Shown one piece after another: positions 9,609-18,374 of a DNA stretch of 64,000 nucleotides. The position numbers and the translations under genes were made by a program. Position 1 is the first letter of the stretch; every line of letters begins with the position of its first letter. Under the pieces are notes generated by a model, which saw nothing but the letters and a program-made list of their open reading frames with translations, had not been told where the DNA came from and searched no databases. Source of the DNA: Chitinophaga terrae (ex Kim and Jung 2007) (GTDB lineage: Bacteria > Bacteroidota > Bacteroidia > Chitinophagales > Chitinophagaceae); the NCBI RefSeq assembly GCF_900107795.1, contig NZ_FNRL01000006.1, positions 1 through 64,000 on the forward strand, read 5' to 3'.

Positions 9609-9926
9609 ATGGCTTTAGAATTCACTGACTCGAACTTTGAAACGGAAGTACTCAAATCCGATAAATTATCAATTGTAGACTTCTGGGCAGAGTGGTGTGG
9701 TCCTTGTCGCGCAATCGGACCAGTAATTGAAGATCTCTCTAAAGATTACGCAGGTAAAGTAAACGTTGGTAAAGTAAACGTTGATCAGAATCCTCAGCTT
9801 TCTATAAACTACGGTATCACCAGCATCCCGGCCATCCTTTTCGTTAAAGGAGAGAAAGTGGTTGACAAAGTTGTAGGTGCGGTACCTAAATCAGTTTTAG
9901 AGAAAAAGATCCAGCAACACCTTTAA
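9609..9926 (+). CDS. trxA: Thioredoxin
   Basis: This 105-residue protein has the canonical active site WAEWCGPCRAIGP at residues 28-40 and the cis-Pro segment TSIPAILFVKG. It reduces disulfides of cytoplasmic proteins such as ribonucleotide reductase using electrons from thioredoxin reductase. The full-length single-domain size and absence of a signal peptide indicate a cytoplasmic housekeeping thioredoxin. It is followed at once by a strong terminator. Confidence 0.97.
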   Translation: MALEFTDSNFETEVLKSDKLSIVDFWAEWCGPCRAIGPVIEDLSKDYAGKVNVGKVNVDQNPQLSINYGITSIPAILFVKGEKVVDKVVGAVPKSVLEKKIQQHL

Positions 9927-9950
9927 TCATCGGGTAAAATAAAGAAATGA

Positions 9951-9980
9951 AAAGCGTCTCAAAATTTTGAGGCGCTTTTT
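9951..9980 (+). terminator. Rho-independent terminator after trxA
   Basis: An inverted repeat AGCGTCTCAAAA / TTTTGAGGCGCT (one G-U type mismatch) is followed by a run of seven T. It lies 25 bases past the trxA stop. Confidence 0.85.
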
Positions 9981-10025
9981 TTATGCGCAGATTTTTCTCG
10001 TATCTTCAACATCAAATCTACTTTT

Positions 10026-12170
10026 TTGCGTCGTTATTTACTTATCCTACTTATCTCTTTCCTGGGCGTAAAAACGGTTACTGCCCAACGTAAATGCGGT
10101 ACCGTTGTAGCGCTGCAGAACAGGATCAAAGAGACCCCATCTTTAAAAAAACTGGTGTTGGAAACCGAACAACGCCTGCTTTCAGGTCAGCAACAGCGTA
10201 AACTGTTACGCGCGGATGCCCTGCCCCAGCAGGTCACTATCCCGGTTGTTGTACATGTGGTGCTGGATGATACGGCCGCGGTGACCGCCGAACAGGTTAT
10301 TTCACAGATAGAGGTATTGAACAGGGATTATAACGCCGCCAACCCGGATGTTTCACAGGTTCCGGCGGTCTGGAAATCGCTCGTTGGCAATACCCGGATC
10401 AACTTTTGCCTGGCCCAACGTACTCCCTCCGGCGAGCCGACCAATGGCATCGTTAAAGTAAAAACACCGGCGGGGCAAAGCTATTCTGTTACCAATGGCG
10501 CCCCCGATGTAAAATATAACAGTACCGGCGGCTCCAACGCCTGGGATACGCGCAAATACCTTAACATCTGGGTGACCCGCATTTCAAACAGTTACCTGGG
10601 CATTGCCGCACCTAAAGGATTCGGGTATCCTGCAGAACAGGAAGGGGTGGTGATACAGTATACCGCCTTCGGCACCACGGGAAGCGTAGGAAAAGTATAT
10701 GATCTCGGACGCACCACTACACATGAAATCGGCCATTTCTTCGGGCTGAAACATATATGGGGAGATGATAACGGCGATTGCTCGGATGATGATGGAATAA
10801 AAGATACCCCCTTGCAGGGAGCCAATACTTTCGGATGCCCCACTTTCCCCGTAACGGATCAATGCACGCCTGCGGCCCCTGGTATTATGTTCATGAATTA
10901 CATGGACTATACAGATGATGCCTGCATGCACCTCTTTACCAACGGACAGGTAGACAGGATGCGATATTTCCTTGAAAACCTGGTGGGCACACTGGCTACT
11001 TCAGATGGTTGCGTACCTCCCAACCTCTCGGACCTGGATGCCTCGCTTACATCGGTAACAGCGCCTGCCGGGAAGATCTGCGACCCTGCATTTACGCCTG
11101 TGGTGACGTTGCGCAACAGGGGCATCCAGCCGCTTACCAGTGTAACCATCGCTTACCGGCTGAATAACGGACCATTAACTTCAGTTAAATGGACGGGCAA
11201 CCTAAAAACCTTCTCTGATACAGTGATCAGCCTACCCGCAGGCAATGTACCTATCGGCAGTTACCAGTTGACGGCATTCACACAGTTGCCTAACGGCCAG
11301 GCCGACCAGGATGCCAGTAACGATACCGCCTACTCGCTTTTCCGGTATGATGCAGAGGCATTGCTACCGCTGGAACAGGGATTTGAAGACGACAGCTTCC
11401 CGCCGCCGGGTTGGGATATCTATAATCCGGATAAGAGCTTTACATGGGAAAGAGTGCGGGACGTTGGACATAACAGTAACGCATCAGCCCTGATCAGGAA
11501 CCTGGGTTATAATACCAACGACCAGGTAGACGACCTGCTTACGCCGGTGATCGATCCTCAGAACGCCGATTCTGTTTTCCTCTTCTTTGATGTGGCGGCA
11601 GCCGTTTATTCTGATCCGAATTCGACACAGGGCAATAAATGGGATACTTTGCAAATACTGGCGACCACCGATTGCCGTAAAACCGGCGAGGTACTCTATA
11701 CAAAATGGGGCGCTAACCTGATCACAAGGAAGACGCCGGTACAAACAGAATTTGTGCCCACAGCGCAGGAATGGCGGAGAGATTCAGTAGATATTACGGC
11801 TATAGCACATAAAGGGAAGTTTCAATTAGCCTTCAGAAACACTTCAAATTCAGAAAATAACATTTATATTGACAATATAAATATTGTGGCCAGGCCGGTT
11901 AACCAACAGCTAAGGGAGAAGGGGGTTTTACTGAATCCAAATCCATCTGCCGGTATTGTTTGGCTCACTTTCTACCAGGTGCCGCAGGATCTCTTGCAGG
12001 TATCTATCTACAATGTCAGCGGGCAGCTGATCACCACTAAACCGGCATCGGCTATTGGCGCTGGTAACAGGATGACCTTTAATTTGGTAAATGAGCCAAA
12101 TGGTGTTTATTTTGTAAAGTTAATTTACAGGAACGGGGCTAACACCATCAAATTATTGAAAGTAAGATGA
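10026..12170 (+). CDS. Secreted M43 (pappalysin-like) zinc metalloprotease with T9SS sorting tail
   Basis: The first codon is TTG, directly before a signal peptide (RRYLLILLISFLGVKTVTAQ). Residues 70-320 form an M43B metalloprotease with the zinc motif HEIGHFFGLKH at about residue 235 and a downstream Met-turn in MNYMDY (about 288). The middle part (about 330-440) is a CARDB-like beta domain, followed by a cleaved-adhesin or MAM-like jelly roll (about 445-625). The last 75 residues (LNPNPSAGIVWLTFYQ to IKLLKVR) are a type A T9SS sorting domain, so the protein should pass the outer membrane through T9SS and be surface-anchored or released. The final ATGA overlaps the start of mqnE. Confidence 0.9.
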   Translation: MRRYLLILLISFLGVKTVTAQRKCGTVVALQNRIKETPSLKKLVLETEQRLLSGQQQRKLLRADALPQQVTIPVVVHVVLDDTAAVTAEQVISQIEVLNRDYNAANPDVSQVPAVWKSLVGNTRINFCLAQRTPSGEPTNGIVKVKTPAGQSYSVTNGAPDVKYNSTGGSNAWDTRKYLNIWVTRISNSYLGIAAPKGFGYPAEQEGVVIQYTAFGTTGSVGKVYDLGRTTTHEIGHFFGLKHIWGDDNGDCSDDDGIKDTPLQGANTFGCPTFPVTDQCTPAAPGIMFMNYMDYTDDACMHLFTNGQVDRMRYFLENLVGTLATSDGCVPPNLSDLDASLTSVTAPAGKICDPAFTPVVTLRNRGIQPLTSVTIAYRLNNGPLTSVKWTGNLKTFSDTVISLPAGNVPIGSYQLTAFTQLPNGQADQDASNDTAYSLFRYDAEALLPLEQGFEDDSFPPPGWDIYNPDKSFTWERVRDVGHNSNASALIRNLGYNTNDQVDDLLTPVIDPQNADSVFLFFDVAAAVYSDPNSTQGNKWDTLQILATTDCRKTGEVLYTKWGANLITRKTPVQTEFVPTAQEWRRDSVDITAIAHKGKFQLAFRNTSNSENNIYIDNINIVARPVNQQLREKGVLLNPNPSAGIVWLTFYQVPQDLLQVSIYNVSGQLITTKPASAIGAGNRMTFNLVNEPNGVYFVKLIYRNGANTIKLLKVR

Positions 12171-13348
12171 CGATGAGAAACGACACCACGGCTGTTCAAG
12201 TGCTCCTTCAGCAACCAAACCTGGACTCGGAGCTGAAACGCATTGCAGAGAAAATTCTCCAACGGGAAAGAATTACGCCCGCAGAAGGGCTCACCTTATT
12301 TGAGAAAGGTGAAATCGGTTACCTAGGCGCTTTAGCCAATCATGTCAGGGAACGACTGCATGGTGACAAAACCTACTTCAATCGAAATTTCCATATTGAA
12401 CCAACGAACGTTTGCGTATTTACCTGTCATTTCTGTTCGTATTCCCGCTTGTACAAGAACCGTGAAGATGGCTGGGAACTGAGCATAGACCAGATGATGG
12501 ATATCGTGAAAAGCTACGACGGGCAACCGGTTACGGAAGTGCATATCGTTGGCGGCGTTCACCCTAAAATGCAGCTGGACTTCTTCGTTGAACTCATTAA
12601 GAAGATCAAAGCGCACCGCCCCGATCTGCATATCAAAGGATTTACGGCCGTAGAACTGGATTACATGTTCCGCAAAGCCAAGGTAAGCATAGAAGAAGGT
12701 ATGCGCATCCTGAATGAAGCAGGCTTGCAATCTATGCCTGGCGGTGGCGCCGAAATCTTTGCGCCGGAAGTAAGGGCCAAGATCTGCCATGATAAAGTGG
12801 ATGCGGAAGGCTGGCTGGCCATTCATAGGGCCGCACACCAAAGAGGAATGCACACAAATGCTACCATGCTGTACGGGCATATCGAATCCTTCGCGGATCG
12901 TATAGATCATATGGAACGCCTGCGCAACCTGCAGGATGAAACCGGGGGCTTCAATACCTTTATCCCGCTGAAATTCAGGAACAAAGGCAATGATATGTCA
13001 CATATTCCTGAAACCTCCATCGTGGAAGACCTGAAGCTCTACGCTGTAGCCCGGTTATATATGGATAACTTCCCTCACCTGAAAGCCTACTGGCCAATGC
13101 TGGGCAGGAACAATGCCCAACTGACATTATCTTTCGGCGTAAACGACCTGGATGGCACCATCGACGATACCACCAAGATCTATTCTATGGCTGGTTCGGA
13201 AGAGCAGTCGCCGTCTATGAACACCGCCCAACTGGCCATGCTTATTAAACAAGCGGGAAGAAGACCTGTGGAAAGGGATACCGTGTATAATGAAATTAAA
13301 GACTATACCGACTTCGTGTTCTCGGACGAAGAATTGGCTCATAATTAA
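12167..13348 (+). CDS. mqnE: Aminofutalosine synthase MqnE (radical SAM)
   Basis: This 393-residue protein is a radical SAM enzyme with the cluster motif CVFTCHFC (Cys-x3-Cys-x2-Cys) at about residue 81, within HIEPTNVCVFTCHFCSYSR. That context fits MqnE rather than MqnC, whose motif reads NVNYTNVCxxxCxFC. MqnE joins 3-[(1-carboxyvinyl)oxy]benzoate to SAM-derived adenosine to form aminofutalosine in the futalosine route to menaquinone. PGGGAEIF and HTNATMLYGHIE are further family signatures. The start overlaps the protease stop; a second ATG lies two codons later. No other mqn gene is in the window. Confidence 0.9.
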   Translation: MTMRNDTTAVQVLLQQPNLDSELKRIAEKILQRERITPAEGLTLFEKGEIGYLGALANHVRERLHGDKTYFNRNFHIEPTNVCVFTCHFCSYSRLYKNREDGWELSIDQMMDIVKSYDGQPVTEVHIVGGVHPKMQLDFFVELIKKIKAHRPDLHIKGFTAVELDYMFRKAKVSIEEGMRILNEAGLQSMPGGGAEIFAPEVRAKICHDKVDAEGWLAIHRAAHQRGMHTNATMLYGHIESFADRIDHMERLRNLQDETGGFNTFIPLKFRNKGNDMSHIPETSIVEDLKLYAVARLYMDNFPHLKAYWPMLGRNNAQLTLSFGVNDLDGTIDDTTKIYSMAGSEEQSPSMNTAQLAMLIKQAGRRPVERDTVYNEIKDYTDFVFSDEELAHN

Positions 13349-13362
13349 TTTTGTCACTATCT

Positions 13363-13896
13363 ATGCAATTACATCTGAAATGTATCCTGATCGCAGGTTT
13401 GTACGCCGCCAGCTGCAATAATTCAAACAATAACAGCAACGACAGCACCACATCGTCGTCTGCTGCCACTACCACTGAAACAGGGGTTGAAACGTCCAAC
13501 GGCAGTACTTTCCGGAAAGAAGGAACACTCGCATTCATTGCAAAATCAGGCGCCGATACGCTGCGGAAGATCGATATACAGTTAGCGCAAACTGATGAGC
13601 AAAGAGCAGATGGATTGATGTACCGCAAGTCCATGAGCGACGACCAGGGTATGTTGTTCATTTTTCCTGACATGGAAGAAAGGTCTTTTTGGATGAAGAA
13701 CACTTATATCTCCCTTGATATTATTTATATCGACGATAATTTCGAGATCGTATCCGTTCAGAAATACGCTACTCCCCTCTCTGAAGAAGGGCTGCCATCG
13801 TTCAAGAAAGCCAAATATGTGCTGGAAGTGAACGGGGGCTTCTGCGACAAATACCACATCGCGTACGGAGATAAGATCACCTTTCAAAAAGGGTAG
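13363..13896 (+). CDS. DUF192 family lipoprotein
   Basis: The C-terminal 120 residues are a DUF192 domain: AQTDEQRADGLMYRKSM, then GMLFIFPDMEERSFWMKNT and a C-terminal LEVNGGFCDKY. The domain is widespread but its biochemical role is not settled. I chose ATG 13363 because it starts a short lipoprotein signal (MQLHLKCILIAGLYAASC); an in-frame TTG at 13351 adds four residues. A Ser/Thr/Asn-rich linker follows the lipidated Cys. The gene begins 14 bases after mqnE and may be cotranscribed with it. Confidence 0.8.
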   Translation: MQLHLKCILIAGLYAASCNNSNNNSNDSTTSSSAATTTETGVETSNGSTFRKEGTLAFIAKSGADTLRKIDIQLAQTDEQRADGLMYRKSMSDDQGMLFIFPDMEERSFWMKNTYISLDIIYIDDNFEIVSVQKYATPLSEEGLPSFKKAKYVLEVNGGFCDKYHIAYGDKITFQKG

Positions 13897-13899
13897 TTC

Positions 13900-14104
13900 A
13901 CGCAGAGGTTTCACGCAAAGGGGCATAAGAAGCAAAGAAGCATAAGAATTTTTGACCAGAGGGAATATTAAGAAAGCAAAGAAGTAGAATTGCAATACAA
14001 TCTTCTTCTTTGCTTTCTTATTTTCTTAAAAAAATATCTTATGCTTCTTTGCTTCTTATGCCCCTCTGCGTGAAACCTTTGCGTGAAACCTTTGCGTTAA
14101 ACTT
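13900..14104. repeat. Long nested palindrome with TTTCACGCAAAG ends
   Basis: Bases 13920-13947 (GGGGCATAAGAAGCAAAGAA...) and 14037-14064 are a perfect 28-bp inverted repeat. Inside it a second pair (about 13969-13984 and 14005-14020, AAGAAAGCAAAGAAG type) nests. Outside, GTTTCACGCAAAG units face CTTTGCGTGAAAC units, which are repeated three times on the right. The element fills the gap between the DUF192 and DUF4139 genes. It is related to the palindrome at 60915-60990. Confidence 0.85.
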
Positions 14105-14154
14105 CGATTATGGAATTCGGGGTACTTCATGCATCATCACTGAAAATGCTACTT

Positions 14155-16062
14155 ATGAAACGGATATTTCTTTTACCAACATTGTCATTGTTACTCTCAT
14201 TTTTGACACCGGCTTTAATCTTTGCCCAGGCAAAGAAACAGACTATCAATACTACCATCAGCAAGGTGACGGTATTTACCAAAGGCGCCCAGATCACCCG
14301 TACCGGCAATATTAACCTGGGGGCAGGCAACAGCCAGGTGATCATCCCTGACGTGTCGCCCGACCTGGAAGAAAAAAGCATACAGGTGAACGGACAGGGG
14401 GACTTTACGTTGCTCGCGGTATCCAGGCAATCCAATTTCCTCCGGCAACAAACAAAGCGTACGGAGATCACTGCGCTTGAAACGCAGCAGGAAAAGCTGA
14501 AACAGCAACTGAAAAAAGAGCAAAGCAACCTGGAAGTATATACGGAGGAAAAAAATATGCTGATCAAAAACCAGTCGGTCAGCGGCACTAACGGGTTAAA
14601 AGCTGCCGACCTCAAAGAATCGCTGGACCTCCAACGGGCCCGCCTGAGCGACATCCTGGCAAAGATGCTGGAGATCAACGAAACCATCGAAAAGATCAGC
14701 AAAGACATCCGGCTGAATAAACAACAGCTTGCTGCATTACACAAACAGGATAATACCGCCACCAGCGATATTATACTCGATGTTCAGTCAAAAGGCCCTG
14801 TAACCGGTAAAATAACCGTTAGCTACCTTGTTAAGAATGCTGGCTGGTTCCCGTTATACGATATACGGGTGAAAGACATCAACAACCCGCTTTCCCTGCT
14901 TTATAAAGCAAGCGTATACCAGCAATGCGGGGAAGACTGGAAAGATGTAAAGCTATCTCTCAGCACCGGCTCGCCCGACGACGGCAGTACCAAACCGACA
15001 TTGCAACCCTGGTATATCAGGTATTACAGCTCGATAGAAGAACGGAATAGCGCCAGCAGGAATGCTTCTGCAATGGGGCCAAGGGAAATTACCGGTACGG
15101 TACAGGACGAACAAGGAAACCCTGTCACCGGCGCCACTGTAAAGGTGAAGGGAAAAACCTACGGTACCGTAACAGATGCAAACGGCAACTATAAACTGCA
15201 AATACCCGCCGGTATCAATAACCTGGAATTTTCCTATATAGGATATGACAGGAAGGAACTCAACGCCAATGATAACATGACGGTGAGGTTATCTCCTTCC
15301 AAAACCGCGTTGAGCGAAGTAGTGGTTGTAGGGTATGCAAGCGAAGCATCTGCCAGCGTTGCTCCGGTATTGGAGGGAAGAGTAGCTGGTTTGGCGGCTA
15401 AACCGAATGTAAAATCTTTCAACGCAGCCATTGATATCCCAGAGGCCTATACGCCTACTACCGTCACTTTCGATATACCTACCCCCTATTCCATTCCCCC
15501 TGATGGCAAAACCTATAATGTAGGTATCAAGGAAATGGAAATACCGGCCAATTACCAGTATTACGCCATTCCTAAACTGGAAAAAGCCGCTTTCCTTACT
15601 GCAGCCATTACAGACTGGGAATCACTGAACCTGCTGGAAGGGGAAGCCAGCATCTTTTATGAAGGGACTTATATCGGCAAAACATTGTTAGACCTGCAAT
15701 CAGGTTCCGATACCCTGCAAATTTCCCTGGGCAAAGACAAACAGGTGATCGTAAACCGGGCGCTGTTAAAGGATGAAAGCAAAAAACACTTCATGGCTAG
15801 CAAAACCACTTTCTCAAAAGGCTGGGAGATCAGTATACGGAATAACAAACAGGTACCTATCAATATCACCGTCCAGGACCAGTTACCGATCAAAACCAGT
15901 TCTGATATGGAGGTAACGAAAACAGAGTATGGAGATGCCCTGCTGGATAACGACACAAAGATCCTTAGCTGGAAGCTAAACCTGCCGCCGGCTACAGAAC
16001 AGAAGAAACAGTTAAAGTACGCTATCACCTATCCAAAAGGCGCAATTGTGAACGCAGAGTAA
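14155..16062 (+). CDS. DUF4139 (MuiA-like) protein with inserted CarboxypepD_reg plug domain
   Basis: From ATG 14155 the protein has 635 residues and a signal peptide (MKRIFLLPTLSLLLSFLTPA, ending IFAQA). DUF4140 follows (about residues 30-130), then a coiled coil (about 90-195), then DUF4139 to the C-terminus. DUF4139 is interrupted at about residues 311-396 by a CarboxypepD_reg-like domain (ITGTVQDEQGNPVTGATVKV; YGTVTDANGNYKL) ending in SEVVVVGYA, the signature that precedes the TonB plug in SusC proteins. The family is sometimes called mucoidy inhibitor MuiA; its molecular role is unknown. An upstream ATG at 14110 would precede the signal and is less likely. Confidence 0.8.
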   Translation: MKRIFLLPTLSLLLSFLTPALIFAQAKKQTINTTISKVTVFTKGAQITRTGNINLGAGNSQVIIPDVSPDLEEKSIQVNGQGDFTLLAVSRQSNFLRQQTKRTEITALETQQEKLKQQLKKEQSNLEVYTEEKNMLIKNQSVSGTNGLKAADLKESLDLQRARLSDILAKMLEINETIEKISKDIRLNKQQLAALHKQDNTATSDIILDVQSKGPVTGKITVSYLVKNAGWFPLYDIRVKDINNPLSLLYKASVYQQCGEDWKDVKLSLSTGSPDDGSTKPTLQPWYIRYYSSIEERNSASRNASAMGPREITGTVQDEQGNPVTGATVKVKGKTYGTVTDANGNYKLQIPAGINNLEFSYIGYDRKELNANDNMTVRLSPSKTALSEVVVVGYASEASASVAPVLEGRVAGLAAKPNVKSFNAAIDIPEAYTPTTVTFDIPTPYSIPPDGKTYNVGIKEMEIPANYQYYAIPKLEKAAFLTAAITDWESLNLLEGEASIFYEGTYIGKTLLDLQSGSDTLQISLGKDKQVIVNRALLKDESKKHFMASKTTFSKGWEISIRNNKQVPINITVQDQLPIKTSSDMEVTKTEYGDALLDNDTKILSWKLNLPPATEQKKQLKYAITYPKGAIVNAE

Positions 16063-16077
16063 GGTTATAAGATAAAA

Positions 16078-16126
16078 GAAGGCTGTATCAAAAGTAATTA
16101 TCTTCATTACTTCCGGTACAGCCTTC
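16078..16126. terminator. Bidirectional stem-loop between convergent genes
   Basis: GAAGGCTGTA pairs with TACAGCCTTC, and inside it AAGTAAT pairs with ATTACTT. The two-level hairpin lies between the stops of the DUF4139 gene and the leftward Gre-like gene and could terminate both. Confidence 0.65.
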
Positions 16127-16133
16127 AGTCATT

Positions 16134-16517
16134 TTATGCCTCTTTCTTTACGGCCATTTCCGCCTGGTCTACACGTAAAATATGGAGCTTGGTTTTGCCG
16201 GCGGGTACTTCCCAATCTATTACGTCGCCGGCGCTGTAGCCCAGGAGGGCAGTACCGATGGGCGACAGGATAGAGAGTTTACCCAATTGTATATTGCTTG
16301 CTGCAGGCAGCACGAGTTGCACACTCCTGACAGCGCCGGTTCTTTCGTCTTTGAACTGCAGGGTAGAATTTACCTGCACTACTTCATCAGGAACTTTTCC
16401 TTTCCTGATCACTGCCCGATCCAGTTCTTCCCTCAGCTTTTCGCTGCCGGGAGAATGGTAGCATAACGTTTTCAGAATGTCGTAATCGTGTTGCGATACT
16501 ATGATTTTCTTTTTCAT
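16134..16517 (-). CDS. GreA/GreB C-terminal domain protein (Rnk-like)
   Basis: This 127-residue protein has a short N-terminal helical region, then the GreA/GreB FKBP-like C-terminal domain: VQVNSTLQFKDERTGAVRSV, LVLPAASNI and ISILSPIGTALLGYSAGDVI. The missing long N-terminal coiled coil means it lacks the tip that stimulates RNA cleavage in true Gre factors. It resembles Rnk, which binds RNA polymerase without that activity. It starts 15 bases after the stop of the FMN glutamate-synthase-like gene, so the two may form an operon. Confidence 0.8.
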   Translation of the reverse strand: MKKKIIVSQHDYDILKTLCYHSPGSEKLREELDRAVIRKGKVPDEVVQVNSTLQFKDERTGAVRSVQLVLPAASNIQLGKLSILSPIGTALLGYSAGDVIDWEVPAGKTKLHILRVDQAEMAVKKEA

Positions 16518-16532
16518 GATATGCGGGTTTTA

Positions 16533-18098
16533 TCAGTTGTTAACAGATGGCCCCGGGAACAGTGCCGCGCCCCGGGCGCTTGACTGATCCGGTGCATATA
16601 TTTCTTCATACGATCTTATTTCAGTTCTTGTGATACGCCTGAATAAAGCGGAAGGCTTCACCTGCGCCGTGGTCTGGAATCCGCATGCCCCCATCAGTTC
16701 TGCCAATGCAGCAATGGTGTTGCGGTGATAGTTGGCTACCCGTACACGTTTGTCGGCTACGTTCACACCCTGGTACAAGTGCGGGTCTTGCGTTGCCACG
16801 CCAACAGGACAACTGCCGCTGTCGCATTGCAAAGCCTGGATACAACCCAGCGCCAGCATCATTCCTCTTGCGCTATACGTGGCATCGGCGCCCATAGCCA
16901 GGAGTTTCAGGATATCGAACCCGGTGATCACCTTGCCGCTTGCCAGGATGCGTATATGCTGGCGTAGACGGTGATGTTTCAGCAGGTTCACAACCAAAGC
17001 CAGGGCATCGTACAGGGGCATGCCCACTGCATCGGTAAATTCCAATGGCGCCGCACCGGTACCACCTTCCGCTCCATCTACCGTAATAAAATCCGGGTAG
17101 ATCCCTGTATTCACCATGGCAATACAGATCCGCTCAAATTCATCTGCCCGGCCAATACAAAGCTTGAACCCCACAGGCTTGCCGCCTGAAAGTTTTCTCA
17201 ACTGTTGTAAAAAAGCCAGCATGCCATATTCGTCTGAGAAGGCGGTGTGCCCGGCTGGCGACAAAACATTCGTATATGGTTCAATTTTCCTGATGGCAGC
17301 AATTTCAGGAGTATTCTTCGCTGCCGGCAATACGCCTCCCTTGCCGGGTTTAGCGCCCTGGCTCAGTTTCACTTCAATCATTTTTACGGCAGGCTCCTGT
17401 GCTGCGGCAGCAAACAGGGAAGGTGAAAAATTCCCTTTCTCGTCCCGGCACCCGAAATAGCCGGTGCCTATCTGCCAGATCAGGTGTCCGCCTTGTTGCA
17501 GGTGATAAGGGCTAATGCCTCCTTCGCCGGTGTTATGGGCAAAACCGCCCAGTTGTGCGCCTCCATTCAGCGAAGCGATGGCCGTTTTACTGAGCGCGCC
17601 GTAACTCATAGCACTGATGTTCAGCAAACTGGCATTATAAGGTTTATCGCATTGTTCGTTCCCGATGGTGACACGGAGGTCTTCCGGCTTTACTTTCACG
17701 GGGAAGGCAGAATGGGCAACCCATTCATAACCCGGCTCGTACATGTTTTCCAGCGCCCCGAAGGCAACCGTTTGTTTTACATCCTTGGCGCGTTGATACA
17801 CAACAGCGCGTTGGCGACGGTTAAACGGCCTGCCGTCGGTATCCGATTCAAAGAAATATTGCCGCATCTCCGGCCGGATCTGTTCCAGGAGATAACGCGC
17901 CCGCCCCAACAACGGGTAATTGCGCAACAGTGCATGTTTACGCTGTAAGCGGTCGTATATTGTCAGCAGGGTTAAACCAACAGCTACCGGCAATAGGAAC
18001 CAACCACTTAAATAACCTCTTGAAATGCTTGCAGCAACACCTGCGTCCAGCAAAAGGCAAAGAAAATAGATTGCCCATCGTGCCATACGATGATTCAT
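16533..18098 (-). CDS. FMN-binding glutamate synthase-like protein
   Basis: This 521-residue protein starts with two hydrophobic segments (residues 7-45) and continues with a GltB-type FMN barrel. Family marks are LNISAMSYGALSKTAI, AHNTGEGGISPYHLQ, IEVKLSQGAKPGKGGVLP, DGAEGGTGAAPLEF and a cysteine site CDSGSCPVGVATQDP. True glutamate synthase makes glutamate from glutamine and 2-oxoglutarate. This stand-alone, membrane-anchored form lacks the glutaminase domain, so its real substrate is uncertain. It precedes the Gre-like gene in the same direction. Confidence 0.85.
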   Translation of the reverse strand: MNHRMARWAIYFLCLLLDAGVAASISRGYLSGWFLLPVAVGLTLLTIYDRLQRKHALLRNYPLLGRARYLLEQIRPEMRQYFFESDTDGRPFNRRQRAVVYQRAKDVKQTVAFGALENMYEPGYEWVAHSAFPVKVKPEDLRVTIGNEQCDKPYNASLLNISAMSYGALSKTAIASLNGGAQLGGFAHNTGEGGISPYHLQQGGHLIWQIGTGYFGCRDEKGNFSPSLFAAAAQEPAVKMIEVKLSQGAKPGKGGVLPAAKNTPEIAAIRKIEPYTNVLSPAGHTAFSDEYGMLAFLQQLRKLSGGKPVGFKLCIGRADEFERICIAMVNTGIYPDFITVDGAEGGTGAAPLEFTDAVGMPLYDALALVVNLLKHHRLRQHIRILASGKVITGFDILKLLAMGADATYSARGMMLALGCIQALQCDSGSCPVGVATQDPHLYQGVNVADKRVRVANYHRNTIAALAELMGACGFQTTAQVKPSALFRRITRTEIRSYEEIYAPDQSSARGAALFPGPSVNN

Positions 18099-18305
18099 AA
18101 AAAATTGATTTTATAAGATTGTTTTGGTAAAAATGAGAATGGAATATCACTGCGTGGAATGGCAGTTAATCCCCCCGGGTACAATACGAAAAGCTATGAT
18201 TGTTGCCCGGGCTTAATTGTTGAAGTCTTTAGGGCAAGATAAGAACGGCAATAGGAAACCAACCGTACCTTGAGCGGTACAGCATAACATGAATGGTAAT
18301 ATGTT

Positions 18306-18348
18306 ATTTGCCGGATGCAATGCTTAAAATTCATTGTATCCGGCAAAT
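18306..18348. terminator. 17-bp stem-loop after the heme/HEAT gene
   Basis: ATTTGCCGGATGCAATG and CATTGTATCCGGCAAAT form a 17-bp inverted repeat with one G-T pair and a 9-base loop. It starts 27 bases past the stop of the leftward gene at 18375. No long U-run follows, so terminator function is only likely. Confidence 0.5.
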
Positions 18349-18374
18349 ATAAGGGAAATATTCTCAACAAACTA

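Noticed and set aside
17987-18265. Repeat GGCAATAGGAA(A)CCAACC at 17989 and 18247
   Set aside because: Only about 17 bases with one insertion, one copy inside a gene; too short to support a duplication claim.
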